A DNA stretch of 64,000 bases from Streptomyces wuyuanensis (GCF_900103455.1 NZ_FNHI01000001.1:620001-684000), one strand, 5' to 3'; positions 25,061 through 34,334 are shown, counted from the stretch's first letter. Made by a program: numbers and translations. Notes: generated by a model not told the origin, from the letters alone.

Positions 25061-26252
25061 GGGGATTCCTTTGGTCTCGTTCCATCGCCTGCAGCAGCCC
25101 GTCGCAGAAACGCGCCGCCATGCCCTCCGTCGTGTACGCCGGGACGTCGTCCCGGCATGCCGTGCGGAGGGCCTCCAGCCGTGCGGGGTCGCGCAGCAGC
25201 GCGGTCACGGCGCCGACGTAGGCCGCGGGGTCGTCCGGTGCGACCAGCGCGTTTCGGCCGTCGGTCAGATACTCGAACTCGGGGGCGTGCCAGGGCCAGT
25301 CCGTGGTGACCACGGGCGTCCCCAGGGCGAAGGAGTCCACCGCGCAGAGTCCGACCCGGCCCGGCATCAGCATCACGTCGCTGACCGCCCCGAGCGGCGC
25401 GGTCCTCGCACCGGCCGTGTGGCCGACCGCGACCACCGGGCTGCCGGGCCGGTTCGCGGCGGCGTCGACGAGACGCCGGTCCGCGCCGTCGCCCGCCACC
25501 AGCAGCCGGAATCCCGGGAGTTCGGCGGCGATGCGGTCGGCGCAGTCCAGCAGGAACGGGATCCGCTTGGGCGCGTCCAGCCCGCCGAGGAAGAGGGCGG
25601 TGCGCCCCTCGGTCAGGCCGTACCGCTTCCGCAGCAGCGCGGCCTCGGCGAACTCCGCGGTCCCCGGCCGCGCGGCCCGGGCGCGCGAGGCCACGAGGTC
25701 CGCGGTGTCGACGGAGTTGCGCACCACGGTGATCCGGTCGCGGGGGAATCCCCGCGAGGCGACGTGCGCCGCTCCGCTCTCGGTGTAGGCGAAGAACCAG
25801 GATCCCAGCCGGGTCAGCGCGCCCTTCACGACGGCTCCCAGACGGCTCGGCGGCTTGGTGTAGGTCCGGCCGTGCCCCCAGAACGCGACCCGGGGGGCGT
25901 GCTCCGGGCGGCCCGCCGACCGGAGCAACAGGGGGTACGCCTCCAGGTTGTGCAGCGCCTGCTCCAGTACGACGAGGTCCGCGCCGGCCGCCCGGCCCTG
26001 CACCCGGCGCCAGAGCAGGGACCGCCCGCCGGGTACGGGAAGACGCCGGGTGGGGACCTGGGCCGCGCATGCGCAGGAGGCGGCGTCCCCGCGTTCGGCC
26101 TGGTGCGGGGGTGCGGGTCCGTGCAGCACCTCCAGATCCACGCCCTCGGACGCCAGACGGGCCTGCAGAAGGTCGAAGAAGGACGTGCGGTAGCCCGGGA
26201 CGTACGGCTGCACCACGACCACGCGGCGCCGGGTGCCCTCGGCGGTCAGCAC
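25047..26252 (-). CDS. Family 4-type glycosyltransferase
   Basis: A 401-residue GT-B glycosyltransferase. The N-terminal domain opens VVVVQPYVPGYRTSFFDLL, a phrase common in GT4 enzymes. The C-terminal nucleotide-sugar domain has LFLGGLDAPKRIPFLLDC, LLVAGDGADRRL, and a donor-site region AVDSFALGTPVVTTDWPWHAPEFEYL in place of the usual E-x7-E. GTG 26252 overlaps the previous gene by 7 nt and has GGAG upstream. It belongs to the leftward operon of transferases. The replaced EX7E motif suggests a divergent acceptor or donor. Confidence 0.78.
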   Translation of the reverse strand: MLTAEGTRRRVVVVQPYVPGYRTSFFDLLQARLASEGVDLEVLHGPAPPHQAERGDAASCACAAQVPTRRLPVPGGRSLLWRRVQGRAAGADLVVLEQALHNLEAYPLLLRSAGRPEHAPRVAFWGHGRTYTKPPSRLGAVVKGALTRLGSWFFAYTESGAAHVASRGFPRDRITVVRNSVDTADLVASRARAARPGTAEFAEAALLRKRYGLTEGRTALFLGGLDAPKRIPFLLDCADRIAAELPGFRLLVAGDGADRRLVDAAANRPGSPVVAVGHTAGARTAPLGAVSDVMLMPGRVGLCAVDSFALGTPVVTTDWPWHAPEFEYLTDGRNALVAPDDPAAYVGAVTALLRDPARLEALRTACRDDVPAYTTEGMAARFCDGLLQAMERDQRNPHAGT

Positions 26253-27484
26253 GCCGGCTCCGCGACGCCGGCCCGCGACAGGGCCTGTGCGTACACGGCC
26301 TCCATGCCGGCCGTCCAGGACCGTGCGCTGTACCGCTCGGCGTGCACCCGGCGGCAGCGCTCGCGCAGCAGGGGGAAGCGGTCGCGGGCCGCCGCGAGGG
26401 CGTACGGCAGTTCGTCGGAGCCGCCGTAGACCGACCCCGTACCGTCCCTGCGCACGCTGTCCGCCGCCGCCGATCCCGCGAGGGCCAGCACGGGCACTCC
26501 TGCCGCCAGCGCCTCCTGGCAGACCAGGGCCGTGGCGGACTCGGGGCAGGCGCTGGGGAAGACCAGACCCGTGTAGCGGGGCAGCCGGGCGGCGATCTCC
26601 CGGCGCGAGAGCGTGCCGAGCAGCCTGACCCCGCCGGGCGCGGCTTCCCTGCAGGCCGGCTCCAGCGGTCCGGAGCCGATCACATCGAGGGGTTCGCTCT
26701 CCGGCCAGCTCCGGAGCAGGGGCAGAATGCCCTTCTCCTCGCTCAGCCGGCCCGCGTACACCCATCGCGTGCCCGCGCCCGGGGCCGGCGCGGTCCGGTC
26801 CTCCGGGGCGGCCGGGCTCCCGCACGCGACGAAGTTGGGCAGCAGGGCCAGCTTTTCCGGCGGCACGCCGAACCGCAGGTACAGGTCCCGGCTCCGCTCG
26901 GAGAGCGCCACCAGCCGCTGGGCGCGCCGCAGCAGGGGATGGGCCGCGGCCCCGCGCCGGCCGGCCCAGGCGAGGGGGAGCGTCGCGCCGCGGCCGCCGC
27001 GGTAGCACCCGTGCCGCAGCCCGGTCCACCGGTCGCCGTCGGGGCACGCGGTGCACACCTTCCCGTCCCGGAAGAGCGTGGCGGCCGCGCACACCGGCCG
27101 GTAGTTGTGGAGCGTGGCGACCACCGCGCCCGGCCAGCGGTCCAGCCAGTCGGTGGCGAAGTTGGGAAAGAGATTGTGCACGTGCACCACATCGGGGTCG
27201 AGCCGGCGGAGGTCGGCGAGCGGCGACCGGCCGCGGCCCGTGGCGACCCGGACCGCCGCACGCAGGGTGTAGCCCCGCTCGGTCTCCAGAGCGTCGGTGT
27301 GGGCGGCGACCAGGGTGACGTCGTGCCCGGCGGCGCGCAGCGCCTCCGCCTGGTCGAGCACCGCGGCGTTCTCCCCGCTCGGCCGGCGCGAGGAGTAGAA
27401 GCTGTGCACCAGCGCCACGCGGTAGGCCGCCGGGTTGCTCGGGGGAGTGCCCGTACCGGGACGGGTTTCCTCTTGTGCTGGCAT
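26246..27484 (-). CDS. Family 4 glycosyltransferase
   Basis: A 412-residue GT4 enzyme. The N-terminus VALVHSFYSSRRPSGENAAV and VVHVHNLFPNFATDWL are typical acceptor-domain sequences. The middle has a CxxC-like cluster (VCAAATLFRDGKVCTACPDG, then GCYRGG) seen in one GT4 subgroup, possibly binding a metal. The donor domain has VYAGRLSEEKGILPLL, DVIGSGPLE and the catalytic ESATALVCQEALAAGVPV (EX7E). ATG 27484 begins 99 nt after the preceding gene, the longest gap in the operon. Confidence 0.82.
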   Translation of the reverse strand: MPAQEETRPGTGTPPSNPAAYRVALVHSFYSSRRPSGENAAVLDQAEALRAAGHDVTLVAAHTDALETERGYTLRAAVRVATGRGRSPLADLRRLDPDVVHVHNLFPNFATDWLDRWPGAVVATLHNYRPVCAAATLFRDGKVCTACPDGDRWTGLRHGCYRGGRGATLPLAWAGRRGAAAHPLLRRAQRLVALSERSRDLYLRFGVPPEKLALLPNFVACGSPAAPEDRTAPAPGAGTRWVYAGRLSEEKGILPLLRSWPESEPLDVIGSGPLEPACREAAPGGVRLLGTLSRREIAARLPRYTGLVFPSACPESATALVCQEALAAGVPVLALAGSAAADSVRRDGTGSVYGGSDELPYALAAARDRFPLLRERCRRVHAERYSARSWTAGMEAVYAQALSRAGVAEPAC

Positions 27485-27583
27485 GCGCTGTGCTGCTCTT
27501 TCGGTTGCGGGTGGGCGGTTGCTGTTTCGGTGGGCGGAGTGGCGGAGGAGCGCCGGCCGCGGCCGACGGGGACCGCCGGCGCG

Positions 27584-28921
27584 TCAGCGACGGGCCAGTA
27601 CGGCTTCGTACAGCCGCTCGGCGAGCTCCGCCTTCGAGGTCCAGGTGTGCTGCCGGGCCCACCGCGGCCCGGCCTCGGCCGAACGGCGGAGGACCTCCTC
27701 GTCGGTGAGCACTCCGGCGAGAGCGTGGGCGAGGCGCTGGGGGAGGTCCGCGGGGTCGCCCAGCGGCACGGGAGCCGCGCAGCCCGGCGCGGAGAAGTCC
27801 CCGACTCCCTGGTGGTCGAGATGCACCACCGGCAGCCCGCGTGCCCACGCCTCGAGGTTCTGCACGCCGAAGGAGTCCCGGAGGCTGGTGAAGAGCAGCA
27901 CGTCCGCGTCGTCGTACGCGCCGAGCGTCTCCTTCCAGGGCAGCCGGCCCCGGAAGCACACGGACCCGGCGACCCCCAGCCGTTCCGTGAGCCGTTCGAG
28001 GTCACCGCGCAGCGGACCGTCCCCGAGCACCACGAGTCGGGCGCCGGGAACGCGGGCCGAGAGGTGCGCGAACGCTCTCAGGGCCAGCTCCGGGGCCTTG
28101 ATGGCGGTGAGCCGTCCGACCCACAGCACGGTCGGGGGGCGTCGTCGCGCCTCCGGCGGTTCCCGCCGGGGCTCGCGCAGCAACGCGTCGGGCACGCCGT
28201 CGCTCAGGACCAGTCGGGGATCGGCGCGGCCCAGCCGGCGGGCCCGTCGCGCCGTGTCGCGATTGGTGGTCAGGACCAGAGCCGCCTCGCGGAGCGTCGC
28301 GCGGCACGTCGGACGCAGGCTCATGCCCCGCACCCACAGCAACTCCCGCACCATCTCCTGGAAGTAGGCGGGTCCCAGCCAGCGGCGATGGCTGTGCGGC
28401 GCGGTCTGCCCGCCGCCCACGGGGCCGAACACCAGCGGCGGTCCGAGCCGCCGCAGCGCGCTGCCGCCCACGAGCGAGCCGTACGAGACGTGGTGCACCA
28501 GATCGGCACGGTCCAGCCCGTTGGCACGCGCGTGTGCGAGCGCCCGCCGCTGCCATCCGTCGTAGTGGACGAACTCCAGGGCCTGGGCGCGCAGGAAGCC
28601 CGGCAGCACACGCACCCACCAGGGCCGGGGCGGGGTGGGGACGACGTGGGTCCTGATCCGCCGCCCCACCGCGCCGAGGGCCTCGATGCGCCTGCCGATG
28701 TGCTCCGTGTTGCCGCCGTGGGGGCGGGTCAGCAGCTCGACCGTGTGCCCGCGCCGCGCCAGTGCCTCGGCCCAGGCCCAGCCCATGCCCGGCTCGGTGC
28801 CGCGGCTCGGGTCGCACGCGTACGAGGCCAGCACGATGCGCAGCGCCCGCGCGGCGGGGGCGGGGGGTGGGACGTCGTGCCGGGGGCGTACGTCCGGGGC
28901 CTCGCCGGTCGGAGCCGTCAA
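27584..28921 (-). CDS. Family 4 glycosyltransferase
   Basis: A 445-residue GT4 glycosyltransferase. The sequence IVLASYACDPSRGTEPGMGW is the hallmark N-terminus of a GT4 group, followed by VHHVSYGSL and VFGPVGGGQ; the donor domain has VLWVGRLTAIKAPELAL, LVVLGDGPLRGDL and FTSLRDSFGVQNLEAWARGLPV (EX7E-like). The start is TTG 28921, inside the stop of the WecG-type gene (TTGA) with GGGAGAGGG upstream, a coupled start. Donor and acceptor are unknown. Confidence 0.83.
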   Translation of the reverse strand: MTAPTGEAPDVRPRHDVPPPAPAARALRIVLASYACDPSRGTEPGMGWAWAEALARRGHTVELLTRPHGGNTEHIGRRIEALGAVGRRIRTHVVPTPPRPWWVRVLPGFLRAQALEFVHYDGWQRRALAHARANGLDRADLVHHVSYGSLVGGSALRRLGPPLVFGPVGGGQTAPHSHRRWLGPAYFQEMVRELLWVRGMSLRPTCRATLREAALVLTTNRDTARRARRLGRADPRLVLSDGVPDALLREPRREPPEARRRPPTVLWVGRLTAIKAPELALRAFAHLSARVPGARLVVLGDGPLRGDLERLTERLGVAGSVCFRGRLPWKETLGAYDDADVLLFTSLRDSFGVQNLEAWARGLPVVHLDHQGVGDFSAPGCAAPVPLGDPADLPQRLAHALAGVLTDEEVLRRSAEAGPRWARQHTWTSKAELAERLYEAVLARR

Positions 28922-29844
28922 CGCGCCCTCTCCCGCCTGCCGGTGAGTCCTGTTCCGACGTCCGAAGGCAGCGCCGGCGGGGCGGACGCCCGCGGAGCCG
29001 GCCGGAGGGCCGCCTGCCGGACGACGCCCCCGACGAAGCGGGCGTTGCCGAACAGATAGCGCCGCCACAGCCGGCGCGGCTCGCAGCCCAGCCGGAACAG
29101 CCACTCCAGTCCGCCCTGTTGCATCCAGGACGGCGCCTGCCGCTTGCTGCCCGCGATGAAGTCGAACGCGGCGCCCACCGCCACGGTCACCACCGGCAGC
29201 GCGGCGCTGAGCTCGGCGGCCCGGTGGTCCTGCAGCGGGGTGCCGAGACCCACCCAGACGATGTCGGCCCCGCGTGCGCGGATGTCCTCCTCCTGGTCCC
29301 GCAGCTCCTGGGCGGTCAGCGACCGGAACGGCGGGGAACAGGAACCGGCGAGCACGGCCCGGGGGAAGCGGCGCCGCAGTTCGCGCTGCAGCGCGGCCAG
29401 CACCTCGGGTGTGGAGCCCAGCAGGTAGTGGCGCAGCCCCGTGCCCTGGCTCATGGAGAAGACGTCCAGCATCAGGTCGGGGCCGTAGACGCGCCTGCGC
29501 GGCAGCGCCGTGCCCCGGTGGAGGAGTTGGTTCGCCCAGACCACCGGCTGCCCGTCGGCGAGGTTGAGGAACGCCGACCGGAGGGTCCTGAGCAGCGCCG
29601 GGTCCCGGTCGCCCAGCGCGAGCGTGTAGGCGTTGCACAGGTGCACGTCGCTCCCCGCGGGGGCGACGGCGGCTGCGCCGGCCTCTGCCGCCCGGTGCGC
29701 CTCGCGTGCCTCCCGGGTGTGCAGGGCGCGGTGCACCACCCGGCGGGCGGCGCCCTCACGGGTGTGCGCCGTGACGGGCACGCCCAGACACGAGACGACG
29801 GGGACGGAGGCTGTGCCGCTCGCCGTTTCGCCGACCGCCGTCAT
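28918..29844 (-). CDS. WecG/TagA/CpsF-family glycosyltransferase
   Basis: A 308-residue GT26-family enzyme acting early in assembly on a lipid-linked sugar at the membrane. Visible marks are HLCNAYTLALGDRDPALLR, NLADGQPVVWA, YGPDLMLDV, HYLLGSTPEVL, DIVWVGLGTPLQD and GAAFDFIAGSKRQAPSWMQQ followed by GLEWLFRL, the family core. ATG 29844 overlaps the UDP-xylose synthase stop (ATGA). It probably adds the second sugar after the phosphoglycosyl transferase at 30971. Confidence 0.88.
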   Translation of the reverse strand: MTAVGETASGTASVPVVSCLGVPVTAHTREGAARRVVHRALHTREAREAHRAAEAGAAAVAPAGSDVHLCNAYTLALGDRDPALLRTLRSAFLNLADGQPVVWANQLLHRGTALPRRRVYGPDLMLDVFSMSQGTGLRHYLLGSTPEVLAALQRELRRRFPRAVLAGSCSPPFRSLTAQELRDQEEDIRARGADIVWVGLGTPLQDHRAAELSAALPVVTVAVGAAFDFIAGSKRQAPSWMQQGGLEWLFRLGCEPRRLWRRYLFGNARFVGGVVRQAALRPAPRASAPPALPSDVGTGLTGRRERAR

Positions 29845-30839
29845 CGACGGGCCGTGCCGTTCACCACGGTGACGGGGTGCCGCCGGGGCGTGGTGCCGAA
29901 GTCGTCGAAGTCGATGCGGCGGCGGAAGTCCTTGATGGTCTCGCGGAGGCCGTGCTCCACCGGTGTCGTGGGGTTCCAGTCCAGCAGTTCGCGGGCCAGC
30001 GCGATGGCGGGACGGCGCTTTCCGGGATCGTCCTGCGGCCGGGGGACCAGCACGATCTCGGACGGGGACTCGCTGAGCTTGCTGATCCACTGGGCCAGTT
30101 CGAGCATCGTGATCTCGTGGGGGTTGCCGAGGTTGACCGGGCCGCCGTGGCTGCTGCCGATCATCCGCATCAGCCCGTCGACCAGGTCGTCCACGTAGCA
30201 CAGCGACCTGGTCTGGCTGCCGTCCCCGGTGACCGTGATCGGCTCTCCCCGCAGGGCCTGGCGGATGAACGTGGGGATCGCCCGGCCGTCGTCCGGCCGC
30301 ATCCTGGGCCCGAAGGTGTTGAAGATGCGCACGATCTTCGCGTCCACGCCGCGTTCCCTGCGGTACGCCGTCGTCAGGGCCTCGCCGAAGCGCTTCGCCT
30401 CGTCGTACACCGCACGGGGGCCCACCGGGTTGACGTGCCCCCAGTAGCTCTCCGGCTGCGGGTGCACCTGCGGGTCTCCGTACGACTCGGAGGTGGACGT
30501 CAGCAGGAACCGGGCGCCCTTGTCGGCGGCCAGGTCCAGTGCGTGCCAGGTGCCGGCCGATCCCACGCGCAGCGTCTCCAGGGGCAGCCTCAGGTAGTCC
30601 GCGGGAGAGGCGGGTGAGGCCAGGTGGAACACGGCGTCCACCGGTCCGCTGACGCTCAGGCCCGCGGTGACGTCCCGGCACTCGAACCGGAAGCGCGGGT
30701 CGTCCATCAGGTGGGCGATGGTGTCCTCGCTGGACGTCACGAGGTTGTCCACGCACAGCACGGAGTGGTCTGTGGCGAGCAGGCGCTCGCACAGATGGGA
30801 GCCGATGAACCCGGCCCCACCCGTCACTACAGCACGCAT
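29841..30839 (-). CDS. UDP-glucuronate decarboxylase (UDP-xylose synthase)
   Basis: A 332-residue SDR enzyme, likely converting UDP-glucuronate to UDP-xylose. It has VTGGAGFIGSHLCERLL (NAD site), STSESYGDPQVHPQPESYWG and VNPVGPRAVYDEAKRFGE (YxxxK), RIFNTFGPRM and SQTRSLCYVDDLVDGL, matching UXS proteins. Other UDP-sugar epimerases share parts of this, so the decarboxylase call is strong but not proven. ATG 30839 has GAGAGGA upstream; a TTG 14 codons earlier is less likely. It leads the leftward operon of nine genes ending with the flippase. Confidence 0.8.
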   Translation of the reverse strand: MRAVVTGGAGFIGSHLCERLLATDHSVLCVDNLVTSSEDTIAHLMDDPRFRFECRDVTAGLSVSGPVDAVFHLASPASPADYLRLPLETLRVGSAGTWHALDLAADKGARFLLTSTSESYGDPQVHPQPESYWGHVNPVGPRAVYDEAKRFGEALTTAYRRERGVDAKIVRIFNTFGPRMRPDDGRAIPTFIRQALRGEPITVTGDGSQTRSLCYVDDLVDGLMRMIGSSHGGPVNLGNPHEITMLELAQWISKLSESPSEIVLVPRPQDDPGKRRPAIALARELLDWNPTTPVEHGLRETIKDFRRRIDFDDFGTTPRRHPVTVVNGTARR

Positions 30840-30920
30840 GAAGGTCCTCTCGACCGCCACGTCGCGGGTCGGCGGCGGCAAGGTGATGTGTCATTGCCGA
30901 GGCCTGCCCCGACATCGTGT

Positions 30921-30949
30921 TTGCATCTATTTGTCGGTTATCGACTATT
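30921..30949 (+). promoter_or_regulatory. Promoter of the phosphoglycosyl transferase gene
   Basis: TTGCAT (30921-30926), a 17-nt spacer and ACTATT (30944-30949) form a plausible promoter in an AT-rich 130-bp divergent gap. A GTCG-N5-CGAC dyad (30933-30945) sits within the spacer and could be an operator. Confidence 0.45.
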
Positions 30950-30970
30950 CGAGACGTGAGGTGACTGAAT

Positions 30971-31681
30971 ATGCCTCCGCGATGGGCAACTTTCCCCCGT
31001 TCAGTTGAAGAGGGGGACGGGGCCGCTTCACCCGTCGCAGTGACGGCCGCTCACGGTCACGCGTGGCCCGGACGGCCGAAGACCGGACGTCTGGCCGTCA
31101 AACGGACCATCGACGTGGTGGGGGCCGCCGTGCTGCTCCTGCTGCTCTCGCCGCTGCTGCTCGTGGCGGCCGTCGCGGTGAAGGCGGACTCGCCGGGCCC
31201 GGTCCTGTTCCGGCAGAAGCGCACGGGCCGGCACGGCCGGGAGTTCGAGGTGCTGAAGCTCCGGACCATGCACGCCGGGGCGGAGGGGATGAGGGCCGCG
31301 CTCGGCGCCCGCAACGAGTCCGACGGACACCTGTTCAAGATCCGTGAGGACCCCCGGATCACCACGACCGGCCGCTGGCTGCGCCGCTGGTCCATGGACG
31401 AACTGCCCCAACTGGTCAATGTGCTGATGGGGCAGATGTCGCTGGTGGGCCCGCGGCCGCTGCCGGTGGAGGACTCCGCCTTCACCGAGGAGGCCCGGCG
31501 CCGGCTGCTGGTCCGGCCCGGTCTCACCGGGCTGTGGCAGATCGGCGGACGGTCCGACCTCGGCTGGGAGGAAGCGCTCCGGCTCGACCTGGAGTACGTA
31601 CGCGCCTGGTCGATCCGTATGGACCTGAACATCCTCGTGCGCACGCTGCCCGCCGTCGCGCGCGGCGACGGCGCCTACTGA
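30971..31681 (+). CDS. Undecaprenyl-phosphate phosphoglycosyl transferase (initiating sugar transferase)
   Basis: A 236-residue monotopic membrane enzyme that transfers the first sugar-1-phosphate to undecaprenyl phosphate, starting repeat-unit synthesis. The single membrane segment VVGAAVLLLLLSPLLLV near residue 50 is followed by DSPGPVLFRQKRTGRHG, FEVLKLRTM, SMDELPQLVNVLMGQMSLVGPRP (Asp-Glu catalytic pair) and RPGLTGLWQIGGRSDLGW. It lacks the N-terminal helices of long WbaP-type proteins, hence a minimal form. ATG 30971 has GAGGTGA upstream. Confidence 0.88.
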   Translation: MPPRWATFPRSVEEGDGAASPVAVTAAHGHAWPGRPKTGRLAVKRTIDVVGAAVLLLLLSPLLLVAAVAVKADSPGPVLFRQKRTGRHGREFEVLKLRTMHAGAEGMRAALGARNESDGHLFKIREDPRITTTGRWLRRWSMDELPQLVNVLMGQMSLVGPRPLPVEDSAFTEEARRRLLVRPGLTGLWQIGGRSDLGWEEALRLDLEYVRAWSIRMDLNILVRTLPAVARGDGAY

Positions 31682-31723
31682 CACGGCGTGCGACACACCG
31701 CTGCCCGACGGAGGGAGACGCGA

Positions 31724-33550
31724 ATGCCGCGTCCGGAACAAGGCTTCGCACTGCGCCACGCGGCCAGGGCGGGGCGGTGGTGCCGCCGCCGGCCCGCCCT
31801 GGCCGCGACGTGCGCCGCCGCGGGGCTGATCCTGGCCGGCGCCGTCTGGATCGTCGTCACCGGCGTCCTCGCCCGCCACGAACTGCTCGCCGCCCAGCGG
31901 AACCTGGAATCCCTGCGCCACCAAGCCGCCCCCGGCTCGCCGGCCGGGCGGGCCGCGGACACCCCCGAGGACGCCGTGCGGGAGGCGGCCGCCCGGGCGG
32001 CCGGAGCGCACCGCCTCACCACCGGTCCGGCCTGGTACGCCGCCGCGCACACGCCGGTCCTCGGCGGTCCCGTCCGTACCGTGCGCGGGGCGGCGGAGGC
32101 GGCCGACCGGCTGGCCCGCGACGTGCTGTCGCCGCTGGCGGACACGGCCGGCGAACTCGTCGCCGGTGCAGGGGCGGACGGCGGGCACCTCGACCTCTCC
32201 GCACTGCGCCGTGCCGCTCCCGCCCTCCACGAGGCCTCGCGCAGCGCCTCCGACGTACGCACCGACGTGGCCGGTCTGCCCCGGAGCACCTGGCTGCCGG
32301 CCGTCGACCGGGCCCGGGCGCGGCTCGCCGAACAGCTCGAGCGCATCGTCCCGGCCACGGTCGAGGCCGCGACCGCGGCGCGGGTGATGCCGTCCATGCT
32401 CGGCGAGAAGAGCCCGCGGCGGTACCTGGTGGTCTTCGAGAACACGGCGGAGGCGCGCGGGACCGGCGGGCTGCCCGGCGCGTTCGCGATCCTCACCGCG
32501 GACCGCGGCCATCTGGGATTCGAACGCTTCGGCAACGACAGCGAGCTGGGGAAGGTCCGCGCGTCCGTCGACCTGGGAGCCGAGTACAAGGCGATGTACG
32601 GCCGCCACGCGCCCACCGGCGTCTGGGTCAACTCCAACGTGAGTCCGCACTTCCCGCACGCGGCGCGCATCTGGAGCGCCATGTGGCGGGAGCACAGCGG
32701 CCAGGAGCTGGACGGCGCCTTCGCCCTCGATCCCGGCGCGCTGGCGGGGCTGCTCACCGCGGCGGGCCCCGCGAGGCTCCCCGACGGATCCGCCGTCACC
32801 GCTGCCAACGTGGTCGACCTGACCGAGCGCACCAGCTACGCGGCCTTCCCGGACACGGTGGAGCGGAAGGCGTACTTCCTCGACGTCGCGCGCGCCACGT
32901 CCCAGGTGCTGCTGGGCAGTGCCGACGACCCGGCGCGGCGCTCCGCGCTGTTCGCGGCGCTGCGCGGCCAGCTGCGGGAGGGGCGGGTCAAGGTCTGGAG
33001 CGCCCATCCGTCCGAGCAGCGGGAGTTGGCGTCGCACCCCTTCGGCGGCGTCCTGCCCGACGGTCCCGCGCCGTTCGCCGGACTGGTCGTCAACAACGCG
33101 GCCGGCACCAAGCTCGACTACTACCTGGACCGGCGCATGGACTGGAAAGCCGGGCGGTGCACGGCCGACGGACGCGAGGTGACGGTGACCGCGGCGCTGA
33201 CGAACAGGGCGCCGGGCTCGGGTCTTCCCGGCTACGTCACCCAGCGGGTGGACCATCCGCCCTACCGGACCCGGCCCGGCGACAACCGCCTGCTGGTCTC
33301 GTACTACGCGACCGAGGGAGCGCGGCTGGCGAAGGCGACGGTGGACGGCCGGCCCGCCATGCTCAACCAGATGGTCGAACGCGGCCACCCGGTCTACACG
33401 GTCGACATGGAGCTGCCCCGCGGCGCCACGCGCACCCTGGTGCTGAAGCTCGTCGAGCGCCCCTCGGACCGCCTGCCGCTGCTGCTGAACCAGCAACTCG
33501 TGCAGCCCTTGAAGGTCACGGCACGGCAGCCCCGTCCGTGCGAGGACTGA
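31724..33550 (+). CDS. DUF4012 membrane-anchored protein
   Basis: A 608-residue protein anchored by one N-terminal membrane helix (LAATCAAAGLILAGAVWIVV, near residue 45) after an Arg-rich start, with the rest outside the membrane. The DUF4012 mark is YLVVFENTAEARGTGGLPGA. Function unknown; the family is frequent in actinobacterial polysaccharide loci, often beside sugar transferases, and may act in export or attachment. ATG 31724 has GGAGGGAG at 31710-31717, 43 nt after the phosphoglycosyl transferase, with which it is probably co-transcribed. Confidence 0.8.
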   Translation: MPRPEQGFALRHAARAGRWCRRRPALAATCAAAGLILAGAVWIVVTGVLARHELLAAQRNLESLRHQAAPGSPAGRAADTPEDAVREAAARAAGAHRLTTGPAWYAAAHTPVLGGPVRTVRGAAEAADRLARDVLSPLADTAGELVAGAGADGGHLDLSALRRAAPALHEASRSASDVRTDVAGLPRSTWLPAVDRARARLAEQLERIVPATVEAATAARVMPSMLGEKSPRRYLVVFENTAEARGTGGLPGAFAILTADRGHLGFERFGNDSELGKVRASVDLGAEYKAMYGRHAPTGVWVNSNVSPHFPHAARIWSAMWREHSGQELDGAFALDPGALAGLLTAAGPARLPDGSAVTAANVVDLTERTSYAAFPDTVERKAYFLDVARATSQVLLGSADDPARRSALFAALRGQLREGRVKVWSAHPSEQRELASHPFGGVLPDGPAPFAGLVVNNAAGTKLDYYLDRRMDWKAGRCTADGREVTVTAALTNRAPGSGLPGYVTQRVDHPPYRTRPGDNRLLVSYYATEGARLAKATVDGRPAMLNQMVERGHPVYTVDMELPRGATRTLVLKLVERPSDRLPLLLNQQLVQPLKVTARQPRPCED

Positions 33551-33601
33551 CCCTCCGGTCCTGCGGCCGGGCGGGCGAGGACGGCCGGCCGGTCGTCGAG
33601 G

Positions 33602-33631
33602 CGCGGCTCCCTCGGTGGTGGGGGAGCCGCG
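33602..33631. terminator. Terminator between the DUF4012 and phosphatase genes
   Basis: A perfect 10-bp stem (33602-33611 with 33622-33631) with a 10-nt loop lies between the two convergent genes and could serve both. Confidence 0.6.
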
Positions 33632-33656
33632 GCGGGAGGGCGGCGCGGCCGCCGGG

Positions 33657-34262
33657 TCAGCGGCAGGCGGACAGTACGGCGGCGGCGATGCGTTCCACCG
33701 GCTCGGCGATCCGCCGGGCCACCTCCCGGGCCGTCTCGGGAGGGGCGCCGTGCGGATCGGCCACGTCGTCGTCGTCCGCGCGGCCCGTGTTGCCCCGCCG
33801 TTCCGCAGCCCCTTCGACCAGCGCCGCGGCCCGCCCGGCGGGGTCAGCCACGCCCGCGGCGTCCTCCGGTCTCAGCAGCCGGGCGAACTCCCGCAAGGTG
33901 AAGGCACGCCGGAGTGCCCACAGCGGGGAGAGCCGCACGACCGCCTCGCGGTGTTCCGCCGCGGCGCCCAGGACCAGGTCGGAGTCCTCCACTTGGGCCG
34001 TGGTCAGCCGGCGGGCGAGTGCGCCGCGGGGATCGCCGCCCAGTTCGACGAGAAGGGACGCGGCGACGGGGTCCATGGGGGTCCCCGTGGTCCCGACGGT
34101 GCCCGCGCTGCTCACCTCGAACGATCCGGGCGAGGCGGCGAGTCTGGCTGTGAGCAGGCGTTCGGCCAGCGGTGAGCGGTGCAGATTGCCCGTGCAGACG
34201 ACGAGCACGCGAAAGGGCCGGACCACCCGTTCCGGGTCCGGCGCGGAAGGGGAATGGAGCAC
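33657..34262 (-). CDS. Low-molecular-weight protein-tyrosine phosphatase
   Basis: A 201-residue LMW-PTP, probable partner of the BY-kinase at 14297 (the Wzb/Wzc logic). The P-loop is CTGNLHRSP (C-x5-R-S), near the N-terminus; a C-terminal VADPHGAP stands for the general-acid DP loop. GTG 34262 is chosen because GATAAT (plus-strand 34269-34274) lies exactly 6 nt upstream, predicting a leaderless mRNA; an in-frame GTG at 34226 is the alternative. It closes the polysaccharide locus. Confidence 0.8.
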   Translation of the reverse strand: MLHSPSAPDPERVVRPFRVLVVCTGNLHRSPLAERLLTARLAASPGSFEVSSAGTVGTTGTPMDPVAASLLVELGGDPRGALARRLTTAQVEDSDLVLGAAAEHREAVVRLSPLWALRRAFTLREFARLLRPEDAAGVADPAGRAAALVEGAAERRGNTGRADDDDVADPHGAPPETAREVARRIAEPVERIAAAVLSACR

Positions 34263-34334
34263 GGCGGAATTATCTTGCCCGCCGTGGCCGTTCCGCCGTG
34301 CGCCTCGCCGGGCGAGGCGGCGCGGGCGGCCGGA

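Noticed and set aside
29841-30839. dTDP-glucose 4,6-dehydratase
   Set aside because: The internal DPQVHPQPESYWGHVNP stretch fits UDP-glucuronate decarboxylases better than RmlB-type dehydratases.
13308-34262. Polysaccharide locus as a recently acquired island
   Set aside because: No integrase, transposase, tRNA junction or flanking repeat was seen, and codon use looks like that of the flanks, so transfer is not supported.
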